Of a DNA stretch of 64,000 nt, positions 26,375 to 34,913 are shown piece after piece. The DNA comes from Rhizobiales bacterium UBA1912 (GTDB lineage Bacteria; Pseudomonadota; Alphaproteobacteria; Rhizobiales; Devosiaceae): contig DDGC01000001.1 in the NCBI GenBank assembly GCA_002337455.1, positions 22,927 to 86,926 of the forward strand. The letters are read 5' to 3'. Numbering within the stretch: the stretch's first letter is position 1; each line of letters starts with the position of its first letter. The notes below the pieces were generated by a model. It saw only the letters and a program-made list of their open reading frames with translations. It searched no databases and was not told the origin of the DNA. Position numbers and translations under genes: made by a program.

Positions 26375-26391
26375 ACAGTTTGCTTTGTCGT

Positions 26392-26450
26392 GAGATCGAA
26401 CCGGAAAAGTCTGCAACTTTTCGCGTCGCGGCCCTTCGGGGCCCGATCTC
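26392..26450. repeat. Nested palindromic repeat, family B, copy 2
   Basis: Same outer arms GAGATC/GATCTC, GAACCGG spacer and inner AAAAGT-CTGCA-ACTTTT as copy 1 at 17390. Here about 22 extra bases in the right half include a small GGCCC/GGGCC hairpin. Confidence 0.65.
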
Positions 26451-26453
26451 ACT

Positions 26454-27041
26454 CTAGTAAGCGATACCTGCCTGGGAGAGCCGGCTTTCCTCCTGCCGGC
26501 GCAGCGATGACAGCTGCTGATCGGCGGAACGCACACGCAGTTCGAGCACGCGGCGCTCGGTCTGAAGGATCGTCAATTCGCGCGTCAGGGTGGCGACCTG
26601 CTCGGGCGTAGGGTTGCCGCCGCGGAGTTGGGCCAGCTTGGCATCGATTTCGCTGTCGAGGCTGTTGAGTTCGGCCTCGAGATTGAAAACCTCCCTGCCC
26701 GCGCCATGAACACGGGCAAAGGCGACGCCCAGTTCGCCCTGGCAAACGCCGAAGTAACGCTCGCCCGCACGCCCCTGCCGCTCGGCGTTGCTGAGGCGGC
26801 AATAGACCCGCAGGCCCTCGTTGCGGCCGGTCTGATAAACCGCGTTGTCCACGGCGATGCCGAATTCGGAACACGCTTCGACATGGCTCGTTATGCGATC
26901 GGCCGGGCGGCCTTCGGCGCCGTCATTGAAGCCGATGGCGCGCCAATCGCCCGCCTCGCACTGTTCCCGAGAGAGCGTTGCGCACGAGGCGAGAACGAGC
27001 GCGCCCAAAAGGGCGGCACAAATCAGTAACAGGCGCGGCAT
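26454..27041 (-). CDS. DUF2799-type lipoprotein
   Basis: A 195-residue envelope protein with a lipobox LASC (Cys20) after a hydrophobic signal, MPRLLLICAALLGALVLASC. The mature part has CEAGDWRAIGFNDGAEGRPADRI and further Cys residues, typical of DUF2799. It ends in a roughly 60-residue coiled-coil-like region (EAELNSLDSEIDAKLAQLRGG in outline, then TLTRELTILQTERRVLELRV). Function unknown. Convergent with the peroxiredoxin gene. Confidence 0.82.
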   Translation of the reverse strand: MPRLLLICAALLGALVLASCATLSREQCEAGDWRAIGFNDGAEGRPADRITSHVEACSEFGIAVDNAVYQTGRNEGLRVYCRLSNAERQGRAGERYFGVCQGELGVAFARVHGAGREVFNLEAELNSLDSEIDAKLAQLRGGNPTPEQVATLTRELTILQTERRVLELRVRSADQQLSSLRRQEESRLSQAGIAY

Positions 27042-27157
27042 TTCTCATCCCCCAAACAATAAGGCCCGACCATAGGTCGAGCCCAACAGTGTTGGCAATC
27101 GTCATTTGCCGATTGCCCATCCCCGGACGGGTGAGGCATGGTTTTGCCGGAAGCGCC

Positions 27158-27481
27158 CTAGAACTGATCGATGCTGACCATGCGCCGCCGGGACCGGGAC
27201 CGGCCCAAGAGGGCAAGCAAAAGCCCGATTGCGCCGATCACCGCCCAGCCGGGCCAGGCCAGCAGTGTGGTGAGCGCCGGCTCCCAGAGCAAAGGATGAA
27301 CATTGTCCTGAACGGCCAGTTGCACGGATTCGAGGGTGCCGGGGAACAGACTGGCGATGATCGCCGCCAAGGGGGTGGCGATGAAGGCATTTGCGGCCAG
27401 CATGGCCGTGCCATCGGCAACCAGAAGAACGACCGAAAGGGCCAGAAAGGCAGCCGCCAGAATTCTCAACACAATACGCAT
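27158..27481 (-). CDS. Small hypothetical membrane protein
   Basis: A 107-residue protein with an N-terminal hydrophobic segment (RIVLRILAAAFLALSVVLLV), a second around ANAFIATPLAAIIASLFPG and a C-terminal anchor (WPGWAVIGAIGLLLALLG), ending in a basic tail RSRSRRRMVSIDQF. Similar small proteins are common and uncharacterised in rhizobia. It stands alone before the tRNA gene. Confidence 0.65.
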   Translation of the reverse strand: MRIVLRILAAAFLALSVVLLVADGTAMLAANAFIATPLAAIIASLFPGTLESVQLAVQDNVHPLLWEPALTTLLAWPGWAVIGAIGLLLALLGRSRSRRRMVSIDQF

Positions 27482-27724
27482 GACACTCGATCCCTGCCTT
27501 TTCGAGCATTGTGCTTTTACCGCACCTCGATCTCTTCGAAAGGCTTTGTTAACAATAGCATGGCGGACCGGGGAATGCGCAAACGGATTTTCAGTATTTG
27601 CTTAACGGCCAGCGCCTGAACGCCCCGGACACGGCAAATGATCCCCTCAAACGAAAGTTTTGCAGCTTTTTTGCACCACGCCCCTTGGCAGAGGCCGCAA
27701 AGCCGGATAATCGGGCTGCCACGC

Positions 27725-27814
27725 GGAGAGATGGCCGAGTGGTCGAAGGCGCACGCCTGGAAAGTGTGTAGGCGGGGAACCGTCTCGAGGGTTCGAATCC
27801 CTCTCTCTCCGCCA
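27725..27814 (+). tRNA. tRNA-Ser (anticodon GGA), CCA encoded
   Basis: A 90-base class II tRNA. Acceptor stem GGAGAGA pairs with TCTCTCC, followed by G and an encoded CCA. The D-arm is TGGCCGAGTGGTCGAAGGC, the anticodon loop CTGGAAA gives GGA (reads UCC/UCU), there is a long variable arm, and the T-loop is GGTTCGAATCC. It marks the left edge of a possibly acquired segment. Confidence 0.96.
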
Positions 27815-28204
27815 TGATTTCCCCAACACCGCTTATTTCGAAGGTTTCGACGCCGGGGGGACTTGCTTCGGCTTGTGCGAATAGCTTCTTCGCGTTCGCG
27901 GTACGCCGACCGGCGGTCGACCAAAATTGAGAAATCGGCAGCCAAGGCAATCTCTCGGGCCTCAGGCCCTGCGCGACGCTCCGCTGGATGTGCCCAAAAT
28001 CCGATAGCGCCATGTTCGGCCCGAGCGTTGATGCTGAGCCCAAAAACGATATTCGTGTGCGCAAGGCGAGTAGCCTGTCGATCGACCGTGCCGCTTCCTG
28101 GGCACCAGCGTCAGCGATCGGGACCAATCGGCTATGCGCCGGGCCGGGCCAATGTGGTGGCACCGCTCACCACGGCCAATCGAGAGGCCGCAAGTTTACA
28201 CCTA
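27815..28204. other. Gene-poor segment downstream of the tRNA
   Basis: About 390 bases with several overlapping open frames on both strands but no ribosome sites, conserved starts or recognisable motifs. It looks like degenerate or non-coding DNA. I found no integrase fragment and no repeat of the tRNA 3' end in it. Confidence 0.4.
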
Positions 28205-28208
28205 TATA

Positions 28209-28224
28209 ATTGAATTAATTAAAT
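28209..28224. promoter_or_regulatory. AT-rich 16-bp palindrome upstream of the amine oxidase gene (possible MarR site)
   Basis: ATTGAATTAATTAAAT is palindromic except for one position. It stands out in a GC-rich region and resembles the AT-rich palindromes at 35880-35890 and 35931-35967 in front of the convergent operon that carries a marR gene. Binding by that MarR protein is inferred. Confidence 0.45.
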
Positions 28225-28362
28225 TTATTGACGAGGCAAAGGCGTGAACATTGGCCGCCAGAGCGGGGCGACCTTTGGTTGCCAGCATCGAATTCATCGG
28301 CTAGCGTTGCTCTTGGCGGAGGCGCTTCTCACGCGTTCGCCGGTATATTGTGGGAGGGAACT

Positions 28363-29949
28363 ATGTCTGGTTTTCAGACGGAAATGAGTCGCCGGCAGCT
28401 GCTGACGATGATCGGTACGGCTGCGGGCAGCGCGGCGATGTACAACGCAATGACCAGCCTGGGGTTTGCCCAGGAGTCGCCCTATAGCGGGCCCATCAAC
28501 TTGGAGGGTGACCCTAACGGCGCGTCGGTCCTGGTTCTGGGCGCAGGGCTTGCCGGCATGACGGCGGCGCTTGAACTGCGCAATGCGGGTTACACCGTGC
28601 AGATTCTCGAGTATCGCGAAAAGGCAGGCGGCCGCTGCTGGACCCTGCGTGGCGGTGACAAATATGTCGAGTTGGGCGGCTTCGAACAGGATGTGAAATT
28701 CGCCGAAGGCAACTACATCAATCCCGGCCCGTGGCGCATTCCGCACCACCATTATGGTGTGCTCGACTATTGCAAGCGGTTGGGCGTCAAGCTCGAACCA
28801 TTCATGCAGGTCAACTACAACGCCTATCTGCACCGCACCGACGCGTTTGACGGCAAGCCACAGCGTTTCCGCGAAATCGATGCCGACTATCGCGGCCATG
28901 TCTCAGAGTTGCTTGCCAAGGTCGTCGACCAGAACGGCCTCGACGAAGTGGTGACCGCCGAGGACGCACAGCTCCTCCTGGATTCGCTAAAGACCTATGG
29001 CGTACTCGACGACAACTATGCCTACGTAAAAAGCGAGGACACGTCAGAATTCCGCGGCTGGGAAAAAGATCCGGGCGGTGGCGTCGATGGCAAGCCGGTT
29101 CCGTCCGAGCCGCTGTCGATGAGCGACATCCTGCAATCCCGGCTCTGGTCCAATCTGGTCACGGGCTCTTCGATCGATCATCAGGGTACGATGTTCCAAC
29201 CGGTCGGCGGCATGGACATGATCGCCCAGGGTTTTGAAAAGGTCGTTGGCGACCTGATCACCTACAACGCCAAGGTCACAAAAATCGACCAGAGCGATTC
29301 CGGTGTGACCGTTACTTATGTGGACAGCAACGGCACCGAAGGGGAAATGACGGCCAGCGCGGACTATTGCATCTGCACCATCCCGTTCTCCATCCTTGGG
29401 CAAATCGAGCACAACTTCTCCGGCCCGATGACCGGCATCATCAACTCGATGCCTTATGCCGGCTCGATCAAGTTCGGCCTTGAGTTCAAGCGCCGCTTCT
29501 GGGAGCAGGACGAGCATATTTATGGTGGGATCAGCTATACCAACCTGCCCATCTCGCAGATATCGTACCCCTCGAACGACTATTTCAGCGACGGGCCCGG
29601 CGTGCTGCTTGGCGGGTACAGCTGGGGGGCGACGGCCTATCAGTTCAATGCCCTGCCGCCTGAGGAGCGCGTTGCCAAGGCCGTGGAGTATGGTGCCCAG
29701 ATCCATCCGCAATACACCGAAGAGTTTTCCAATGGTGTATCGGTGAGCTGGCATCGCGTGCCATGGGTGCTCGGCTGCTACGGGCTGTGGGCCGACAAGG
29801 AAACCCAGTACGCTACGGCTGCTGCAATGGATGGTCGCACGCTGATGGCTGGCGAGCATATCTCCTATCTGCCGGCGTGGCAGGAAGGGGCCATTCTGTC
29901 CGCCCTCGACGCAATCACGCGCTTGCACGCGCACGTTGTTGGCGCCTGA
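28363..29949 (+). CDS. Tat-exported flavin monoamine oxidase/dehydrogenase (NicA2-like)
   Basis: A 528-residue FAD protein of the amine-oxidase family. Residues 9-14 (SRRQLL) plus a hydrophobic stretch and cleavage near GFAQ-ESP form a twin-arginine signal, so it should fold with FAD and work in the periplasm. The FAD loop is VLGAGLAGMTAALEL (58-72), followed by EYREKAGGRCWTL; the C-terminal FAD contact is LMAGEHISYLPAWQEGAILSAL. GGAGGGAACT precedes the ATG at 28363. The cytochrome c gene 22 bases downstream suggests it passes electrons to cytochrome, as nicotine oxidoreductase NicA2 does with CycN, and not to oxygen. The amine substrate is unknown. Confidence 0.9.
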   Translation: MSGFQTEMSRRQLLTMIGTAAGSAAMYNAMTSLGFAQESPYSGPINLEGDPNGASVLVLGAGLAGMTAALELRNAGYTVQILEYREKAGGRCWTLRGGDKYVELGGFEQDVKFAEGNYINPGPWRIPHHHYGVLDYCKRLGVKLEPFMQVNYNAYLHRTDAFDGKPQRFREIDADYRGHVSELLAKVVDQNGLDEVVTAEDAQLLLDSLKTYGVLDDNYAYVKSEDTSEFRGWEKDPGGGVDGKPVPSEPLSMSDILQSRLWSNLVTGSSIDHQGTMFQPVGGMDMIAQGFEKVVGDLITYNAKVTKIDQSDSGVTVTYVDSNGTEGEMTASADYCICTIPFSILGQIEHNFSGPMTGIINSMPYAGSIKFGLEFKRRFWEQDEHIYGGISYTNLPISQISYPSNDYFSDGPGVLLGGYSWGATAYQFNALPPEERVAKAVEYGAQIHPQYTEEFSNGVSVSWHRVPWVLGCYGLWADKETQYATAAAMDGRTLMAGEHISYLPAWQEGAILSALDAITRLHAHVVGA

Positions 29950-29971
29950 TCGCCGCTAGAAAGGATTTGAT

Positions 29972-30367
29972 ATGAAATCGTTCAAATTTGCCGTGGCGGC
30001 GGCTGTCGCGCTCATGGCTTCGCCCGTCATCGCCCAATCGGACGCGGACATGATGTTCGAGGATCCGGGCATGCTGACCCAGACCGATGGCGAGGATATC
30101 TACAATGCCATCTGCTCGGGCTGTCACATGCCCGAAGGAGAGGGCGCGGTTGGTGCAGGAATGTATCCCGCCCTCGCCGACAATCCGAACCTCGAGTATC
30201 CCGGCTATGCAATCTACCTGATCCTGCACGGGCAAAAGGCCATGCCGGCCCTTGGCGGCGTGCTTAGTGACGAGCAGATCGCGGCGGTCGTTGGGTATAT
30301 TCGCACCAGTTTCGGCAATGATTATGCCGATGAAGTGAGCGTGCAGGAAGTCACCGACACCCGATAA
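29972..30367 (+). CDS. Periplasmic class I cytochrome c, probable electron acceptor of the amine oxidase
   Basis: A 131-residue protein with a Sec signal (KFAVAAAVALMASPVIAQ). It has one haem site CSGCH at 48-52 with a likely axial Met in AMPALGG (Met91). It begins 22 bases after the flavin amine oxidase stop, in the same direction, and is followed by a terminator, so the two genes form a unit. This pairing is known for NicA2-type enzymes, whose reduced flavin is reoxidised by a dedicated cytochrome c. Confidence 0.92.
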   Translation: MKSFKFAVAAAVALMASPVIAQSDADMMFEDPGMLTQTDGEDIYNAICSGCHMPEGEGAVGAGMYPALADNPNLEYPGYAIYLILHGQKAMPALGGVLSDEQIAAVVGYIRTSFGNDYADEVSVQEVTDTR

Positions 30368-30374
30368 GCATCTC

Positions 30375-30407
30375 GGCAGCGGGCCCAAGCGGCTCGCTGC
30401 CTTTTTT
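30375..30407 (+). terminator. Rho-independent terminator after the cytochrome c gene
   Basis: GGCAGCG and CGCTGCC form a stem around a 13-base loop, directly followed by TTTTTT, eight bases after the stop codon. Confidence 0.8.
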
Positions 30408-30486
30408 GGAGTTCGCCTGGCTTCTGCTGAGCGCAAGCAGCTCAGAACTTGTTCTGCCCGGCGGAAGGTCGCCGTATCCGCTGGCC

Positions 30487-30951
30487 CTATTCGGTCTCTA
30501 CAAGCGTTTTTGCTCGTTCAACCAGACGGTCCAACATCGCATTGAGGCCGCGAATTTCTTCGACGGAAAGCCCTTCGGTGACGACTTTGTTGCGACTAAT
30601 TGCAGCGATGGTCAGATCGGCGTGCAGTGAGAGCCCCTTCGCAGTCAGTGTAACGGCAACTTCCCGCTGATCTCGATCACCTTGGCGCTTTGCGACAATG
30701 TCGCGTTCGCACAATCCCTTTATTGCGCGACTGATTTGCGCGGGATCAAGCAGTGCGTGAAACGTAAGCTCGCGCACGGATATCGGTTGAAACACCCCCA
30801 GGAGCGTAATTACCTGCCATTCAACCCGACCGAGCCCGAACCTGTTGCGCGCGTCCTGCACGGCCGCGCGGGTAAGATATTTCGACAGCGTGTTCACATG
30901 CGGCGCGACGAGATCGCCCGAATGGGGGAAAGAAGTTCTCGATTCGCTCAT
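30487..30951 (-). CDS. MarR family transcriptional regulator
   Basis: A 154-residue winged-helix regulator. The DNA-binding part reads ISVRELTFHALLDPAQISRAI with the wing RQGDRDQREVAVTLTAKG, flanked by long dimerisation helices. The ATG at 30951 lies just after the amidohydrolase stop; a start at 31023 would overlap that gene by 59 bases and is less likely. It is the last gene of the leftward transport/amidohydrolase operon and converges on the amine oxidase pair. It may control both through the AT-rich palindromes at their starts. Confidence 0.85.
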   Translation of the reverse strand: MSESRTSFPHSGDLVAPHVNTLSKYLTRAAVQDARNRFGLGRVEWQVITLLGVFQPISVRELTFHALLDPAQISRAIKGLCERDIVAKRQGDRDQREVAVTLTAKGLSLHADLTIAAISRNKVVTEGLSVEEIRGLNAMLDRLVERAKTLVETE

Positions 30952-30964
30952 ATCGGATAGTACT

Positions 30965-32323
30965 CTATCGAAGCCCCTGAAGTCCTGCTCTGTCGCCTGC
31001 GAACACTCTGTCGAGTTCGGCAAATGAAGGCAATGGTTGTCTCAGCGGCCGCCCGCTCCTGAAAACCACACGATCATGCTGGGGCCGGGTCAGCATTTCT
31101 TCTAAGCTCCGCGCCGAGAATACGATGAAGTCAGCTCCACACGCTACGCGCAGCCGGACATCGGCTCCCATCAAACTGGCCGGCACCGTGGTAACGCTCT
31201 CCACCCAATCAGGTGATCGTTCGGACAATTGCGCCGTTCGAGTGCCTTCCCGCAGAACTTCCATGAGATCGTAGTCACCAAACGGATGAAACGGATCGCC
31301 GCAATTGTCGCTGGCGAGTCCAATGGGGATTCCGTGTGCCCTGGCTTCCAGCAAAGGTGCGATGCCGCGTCTTGTGGGCGTTCGATTTGTCCGCCTGTCC
31401 TGGAGCCAAGTGTTGACCAGCGGCAAGCTTACCAGACTAATGCCGGCCATCGAACACCGGGCGAGGATTGCTTCCCGCTGTTTGTCGTCCATTTGCGACA
31501 AGCTGCAGCAGTGGCCGCAGGTCACGCGTCCCTGCCAGTTATGGCGCTCCGTGGCCTCCGCAACGGAAAGCAATGTGGTGGCACCCGGATCCAGGCTTTC
31601 ATCAACATGCAGATCAATATCGAGATTGTGTGTGCGCGCGTAACCGAACAAGGCGTTCAACGCATCGACCAGCTTATTGTCCATTTCCGCTGCGGGTACA
31701 TTTCTGAGTACGGTGACGCCGCCAAGAAGGGCGCCATGCTCCGCTGCCCGCCCGGCAAACCCGGAGGCTCCCTCGTCAAGGTAGAACCCCAGGGGAGCCA
31801 TCGCAACAAACTGCAATTCGATGCGGCCGCGCCATTCGTCCCGGAGCCTGGCCATGGTTCGCCAGACCGTGTTCGACTGCCCCCCCAAGACGTCGAGATG
31901 GCTTCGCATGTAGGCCGTTCCATGCGCATAAGCGCAGCGCAGCGCAAAATCAGCTCGGGTCCAAAGATCGTCTTCGGTCCAGTTCTCGTGGTCACTGGTC
32001 GTCGCTCTCACCGCCCCAAGCAAGGAGTTATCGGGATTGGTGACCCGCCGCCCGATATAGGATTTGTCGAGATGAGTGTGGATATCGGCAAGTACGGGCA
32101 AGATTATTGCACCGGCAAGATCGCACCCTTGGTCAACATCTTGACCGGCCGGATCAAGTCCAACGATTTTGCTGTCTGCCAAGGTGAGATCTATATGAGC
32201 AAATCCATCTGTTTCGACAGGTATTCTTCCGGGATCTGCGAGCAGGGCCGAGGGTATGCGGGCCCGGCAAAGCCGGCGCCCGTCACCTTGGGCCTGGATG
32301 TGATCAAGCAGGTGCGAGCTCAC
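30965..32323 (-). CDS. Amidohydrolase of the cytosine deaminase family
   Basis: A 452-residue metal-dependent hydrolase. Cytosine-deaminase-type motifs are clear: DIHTHLDKSYI (metal-binding HxH), HVDESLD, VTCGHCCSLS and LASDNCGDPFHPFGDYD. These enzymes deaminate or hydrolyse N-heterocycles such as cytosine, isocytosine or creatinine-like rings. The GTG at 32323 overlaps the permease stop (GTGA) and follows GGGAGAA; an in-frame ATG at 32353 would lie inside the permease gene. Position after an ABC importer suggests it acts on the imported compound. Confidence 0.87.
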   Translation of the reverse strand: MSSHLLDHIQAQGDGRRLCRARIPSALLADPGRIPVETDGFAHIDLTLADSKIVGLDPAGQDVDQGCDLAGAIILPVLADIHTHLDKSYIGRRVTNPDNSLLGAVRATTSDHENWTEDDLWTRADFALRCAYAHGTAYMRSHLDVLGGQSNTVWRTMARLRDEWRGRIELQFVAMAPLGFYLDEGASGFAGRAAEHGALLGGVTVLRNVPAAEMDNKLVDALNALFGYARTHNLDIDLHVDESLDPGATTLLSVAEATERHNWQGRVTCGHCCSLSQMDDKQREAILARCSMAGISLVSLPLVNTWLQDRRTNRTPTRRGIAPLLEARAHGIPIGLASDNCGDPFHPFGDYDLMEVLREGTRTAQLSERSPDWVESVTTVPASLMGADVRLRVACGADFIVFSARSLEEMLTRPQHDRVVFRSGRPLRQPLPSFAELDRVFAGDRAGLQGLR

Positions 32324-33111
32324 TTCTCCCGCTCCATGGCGCTTTCGTGCCAACGTCCCAAAATGCGTCGCGATATAAAGCTGGTGACCAGAAATATAAG
32401 AACCCCTGTAATGGAGATCAGCAATAACGCAGCAAACATGCGTGGGGTCTGGAGTTGATAGCTCGCCTCGAGAATTCTATAGGCCAGACCAGAACCTTGG
32501 CCACTGGTGCCCGCGACAAATTCCGCCACGACCGCACCAGTGAGAGCCAACCCGCCCGAAATGCGGACGCCGGTCAAAAAGTACGGCATTGCCGAAGGCA
32601 TGCGCAGCCGAAACAGGGTTTGACGCGTGGTGGCGCCATACAGGCGGAACATGTCCCTGAGGTTGTGATCGGAACTGTTCAGTCCGACGGTCGTATTTGA
32701 CAGGATCGGAAAGAACGCCACCAGCCAGGCGCAGACCAATAGCGCCAGCCGCACATTGTCTATCCAGATAATGAGCAAGGGTGCGATGGCAACAACCGGC
32801 GTCACCTGCATGATGACCGCATAGGGAAACAATGTTGTTTCTACCGACCTCGAAAGACTGAACAGTACGGCAATAAGCCCCCCGCCAAGCACAGCGCAGA
32901 CAAACGCCAGGCCGGTAATCTGCAACGTCACCAGAAGTGCGTCCGACAACAGCCCCCAATCATCGACAAGGGCATAATAGATCGCGACCGGACCAGGCAG
33001 AAGGAAGGGCGATACGTTGAACGCTCTTACGCAGCCTTCCCAAAAGACCAGAGTGAGGATGCCGAGGCCGATCGGCAATCCGAAGCGACGCAAGGAAGTA
33101 GGTTTGGTCAT
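32320..33111 (-). CDS. ABC transporter permease (SsuC/TauC/ThiX type)
   Basis: A 263-residue channel subunit of the nitrate/sulfonate/taurine class with six predicted membrane segments. The coupling loop is LRDMFRLYGATTRQTLFRLRMPSAMPYFLTGVRI, and VAEFVAGTSGQGSGLAYRI is the usual downstream motif. Start and stop overlap the neighbouring ATPase and amidohydrolase genes by four bases each. Confidence 0.9.
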   Translation of the reverse strand: MTKPTSLRRFGLPIGLGILTLVFWEGCVRAFNVSPFLLPGPVAIYYALVDDWGLLSDALLVTLQITGLAFVCAVLGGGLIAVLFSLSRSVETTLFPYAVIMQVTPVVAIAPLLIIWIDNVRLALLVCAWLVAFFPILSNTTVGLNSSDHNLRDMFRLYGATTRQTLFRLRMPSAMPYFLTGVRISGGLALTGAVVAEFVAGTSGQGSGLAYRILEASYQLQTPRMFAALLLISITGVLIFLVTSFISRRILGRWHESAMEREK

Positions 33112-33872
33112 GATGCCATCGCCTTTTCAAGCGCCTGTGAAGCGTTGCGGCACAACTGCGCGTAGTCGGCAGACGTCCTGAATTCTTCCCCGCGAGCCAA
33201 GTGGGTCTTGATGGCGAGATCATCGGACACCCGACCCGGGCGAGCGGCCATCACCACTACTCTTTGGGACAGGTAAACAGATTCGAACACCGAGTGCGTA
33301 ACGAACACAGCGGTAAAGCGCTTGGCCTGCCAGAGCGCCAGAAGATCATTATTGAGTTTGAATCGGGTAATCTCGTCAAGCGCGGCAAAAGGCTCGTCAA
33401 GCAGGAGGATATCGGGTTCGGTGGTAAGCGCGCGTGCCAGTGACACGCGCATCTTCATCCCTCCGGAAAGTTCACGCGGATAGGCGTCCGCAAAACCTTC
33501 AAGCCCCACCTGTGCCAGCGCATCCCTGGCTCGCATATTTGCCTCTGACGAAGCGACTCCGGCCAGGTCGAGAGGCAACCGGATATTGGCAAGGGCGGAC
33601 CCCCAGGGCATCAGGGTAGGTTCTTGAAAGACAAAGCCGATGCGGCCGACCTCGCGACTCCCCGACACCGTTCCTTCGCTGGGCTCAATCAACCCAGCGA
33701 TCATGCGCAGGACCGTGCTCTTTCCGCAGCCCGACGGACCGAGCAGGCTCACAAAGCTGCCCGGTTCCAGGTCGAGGTCCAACCGGGACACCGCGGTGGT
33801 GCCGTTGCTGAAGGTTTTCGAGATACCGCGCAATCGCACGGTGGCTTCAGCAGTGGTGGGCAATTCACTCAC
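33108..33872 (-). CDS. ABC transporter ATP-binding protein (SsuB/TauB/ThiZ type)
   Basis: A 254-residue ATPase. Walker A GPSGCGKST, Q-loop VFQEPTLMPWGS, signature LSGGMKMRVS, Walker B ILLLDEPFAALD and the switch VTHSVFESVYLSQ fit the nitrate/sulfonate/taurine importer class. Its start overlaps the binding-protein stop by four bases. Confidence 0.92.
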   Translation of the reverse strand: MSELPTTAEATVRLRGISKTFSNGTTAVSRLDLDLEPGSFVSLLGPSGCGKSTVLRMIAGLIEPSEGTVSGSREVGRIGFVFQEPTLMPWGSALANIRLPLDLAGVASSEANMRARDALAQVGLEGFADAYPRELSGGMKMRVSLARALTTEPDILLLDEPFAALDEITRFKLNNDLLALWQAKRFTAVFVTHSVFESVYLSQRVVVMAARPGRVSDDLAIKTHLARGEEFRTSADYAQLCRNASQALEKAMAS

Positions 33873-34867
33873 TGAAGACCCACCCCGTTGTTCACGAACT
33901 GCAGGGTGTAAGCTCTGGACAGGTCGACGTCATCGGGCAGAACCCCGACCGATACCATGGTATCGTAGTACTCTCGCCAGCGCTCATCGGTCATGGCTCC
34001 GATGCCGAGTTCCGCGGCATCTTCAGCATCCACGAAACCACCCTCGCGGATTGTTTCGAGTGCGAAGTCAAGCACCTCGTCCTCCATGTCCGGGTTGCGT
34101 TCCTTAATCAACGCATTGCCTGACGACGCATCACCATGCAGATACTCCTGCCAGCCTTCGATCGAAGCATTGACGAAAGCCTGCACGAAGTCAGGGCGGT
34201 TTGCGATGTCGTCTTGCCGGGCCATGATGTTTACAGCATATGGCCGGTAGCCGTAGTCGTGCAGCAGAAATGAGACCGGATCTTCTATGCCCGCCATGCG
34301 AACCGCGTGTGGTTCATTGGTGGCGTAACCTTGCTGGATGGCGGATTCGTCGGCGACGAACGGAGCAATCGAGAAGGCATAAGGCTTCACGTCCTCATCG
34401 CTGAAACCGAACTCCTGGCGAAGGTATGGCCAGAAAGTCGCCATTCCGAGGGCCCCGACATAGGCTGTGCGCCCCACCATATCCTCAAGGCTCTGATAGC
34501 CCTGATTGGGATGGCCCACCATTATTCGCGGGTCCTTCTGAAACATCGCTGCCACGGCCGTAATCGGCGCCTCTTCCCGAGCGGCGTTGAGGGCGGTCCC
34601 ACTGCTACCGACCGCAAAATCCACCTTGCCGGCAATCAGTTGTTGAGCAGGATTGCTTTGCGGATTGCCGAGTTGAATCTCGACATTGAGACCGTGCTCT
34701 TCATACAGGCCGGTGGCCAGTGCCTGAAAAAACCCTCCGAACTCGGCTTCGGCACGCCAACCTATATAGAGTGTGGCGTCTTGCAACTCGTCGGCCGCCA
34801 TTGAAACAGGCATATGCATCATGGCTCCGCTGAGCGCGGTGGCCAGTACTATGGTCTTGCGAAACAT
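33869..34867 (-). CDS. ABC transporter substrate-binding protein (NMT1/THI5-like)
   Basis: A 332-residue periplasmic binding protein with the signal MFRKTIVLATALSGAMMHMP and cleavage near SMAADE. The mature domain has YIGWRAEAEFGGFFQALATGLYEEHGLNVEIQLG, the NMT1/THI5-like start, and GKVDFAVGSSG. Members bind thiamine pyrimidine precursors, taurine, riboflavin or aromatic acids. The linked cytosine-deaminase-like hydrolase favours a nitrogen heterocycle, which is inferred. Confidence 0.88.
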   Translation of the reverse strand: MFRKTIVLATALSGAMMHMPVSMAADELQDATLYIGWRAEAEFGGFFQALATGLYEEHGLNVEIQLGNPQSNPAQQLIAGKVDFAVGSSGTALNAAREEAPITAVAAMFQKDPRIMVGHPNQGYQSLEDMVGRTAYVGALGMATFWPYLRQEFGFSDEDVKPYAFSIAPFVADESAIQQGYATNEPHAVRMAGIEDPVSFLLHDYGYRPYAVNIMARQDDIANRPDFVQAFVNASIEGWQEYLHGDASSGNALIKERNPDMEDEVLDFALETIREGGFVDAEDAAELGIGAMTDERWREYYDTMVSVGVLPDDVDLSRAYTLQFVNNGVGLQ

Positions 34868-34913
34868 TTCATCCCTCCTGGTTGATTATCCGCCCGTTCC
34901 CTCCCGGGCAGGT

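Noticed and set aside
27815..28362. A duplicated tRNA 3' end (att site) bordering the accessory segment
   Set aside because: I searched by eye for repeats of the T-arm/acceptor sequence in the window and found none.
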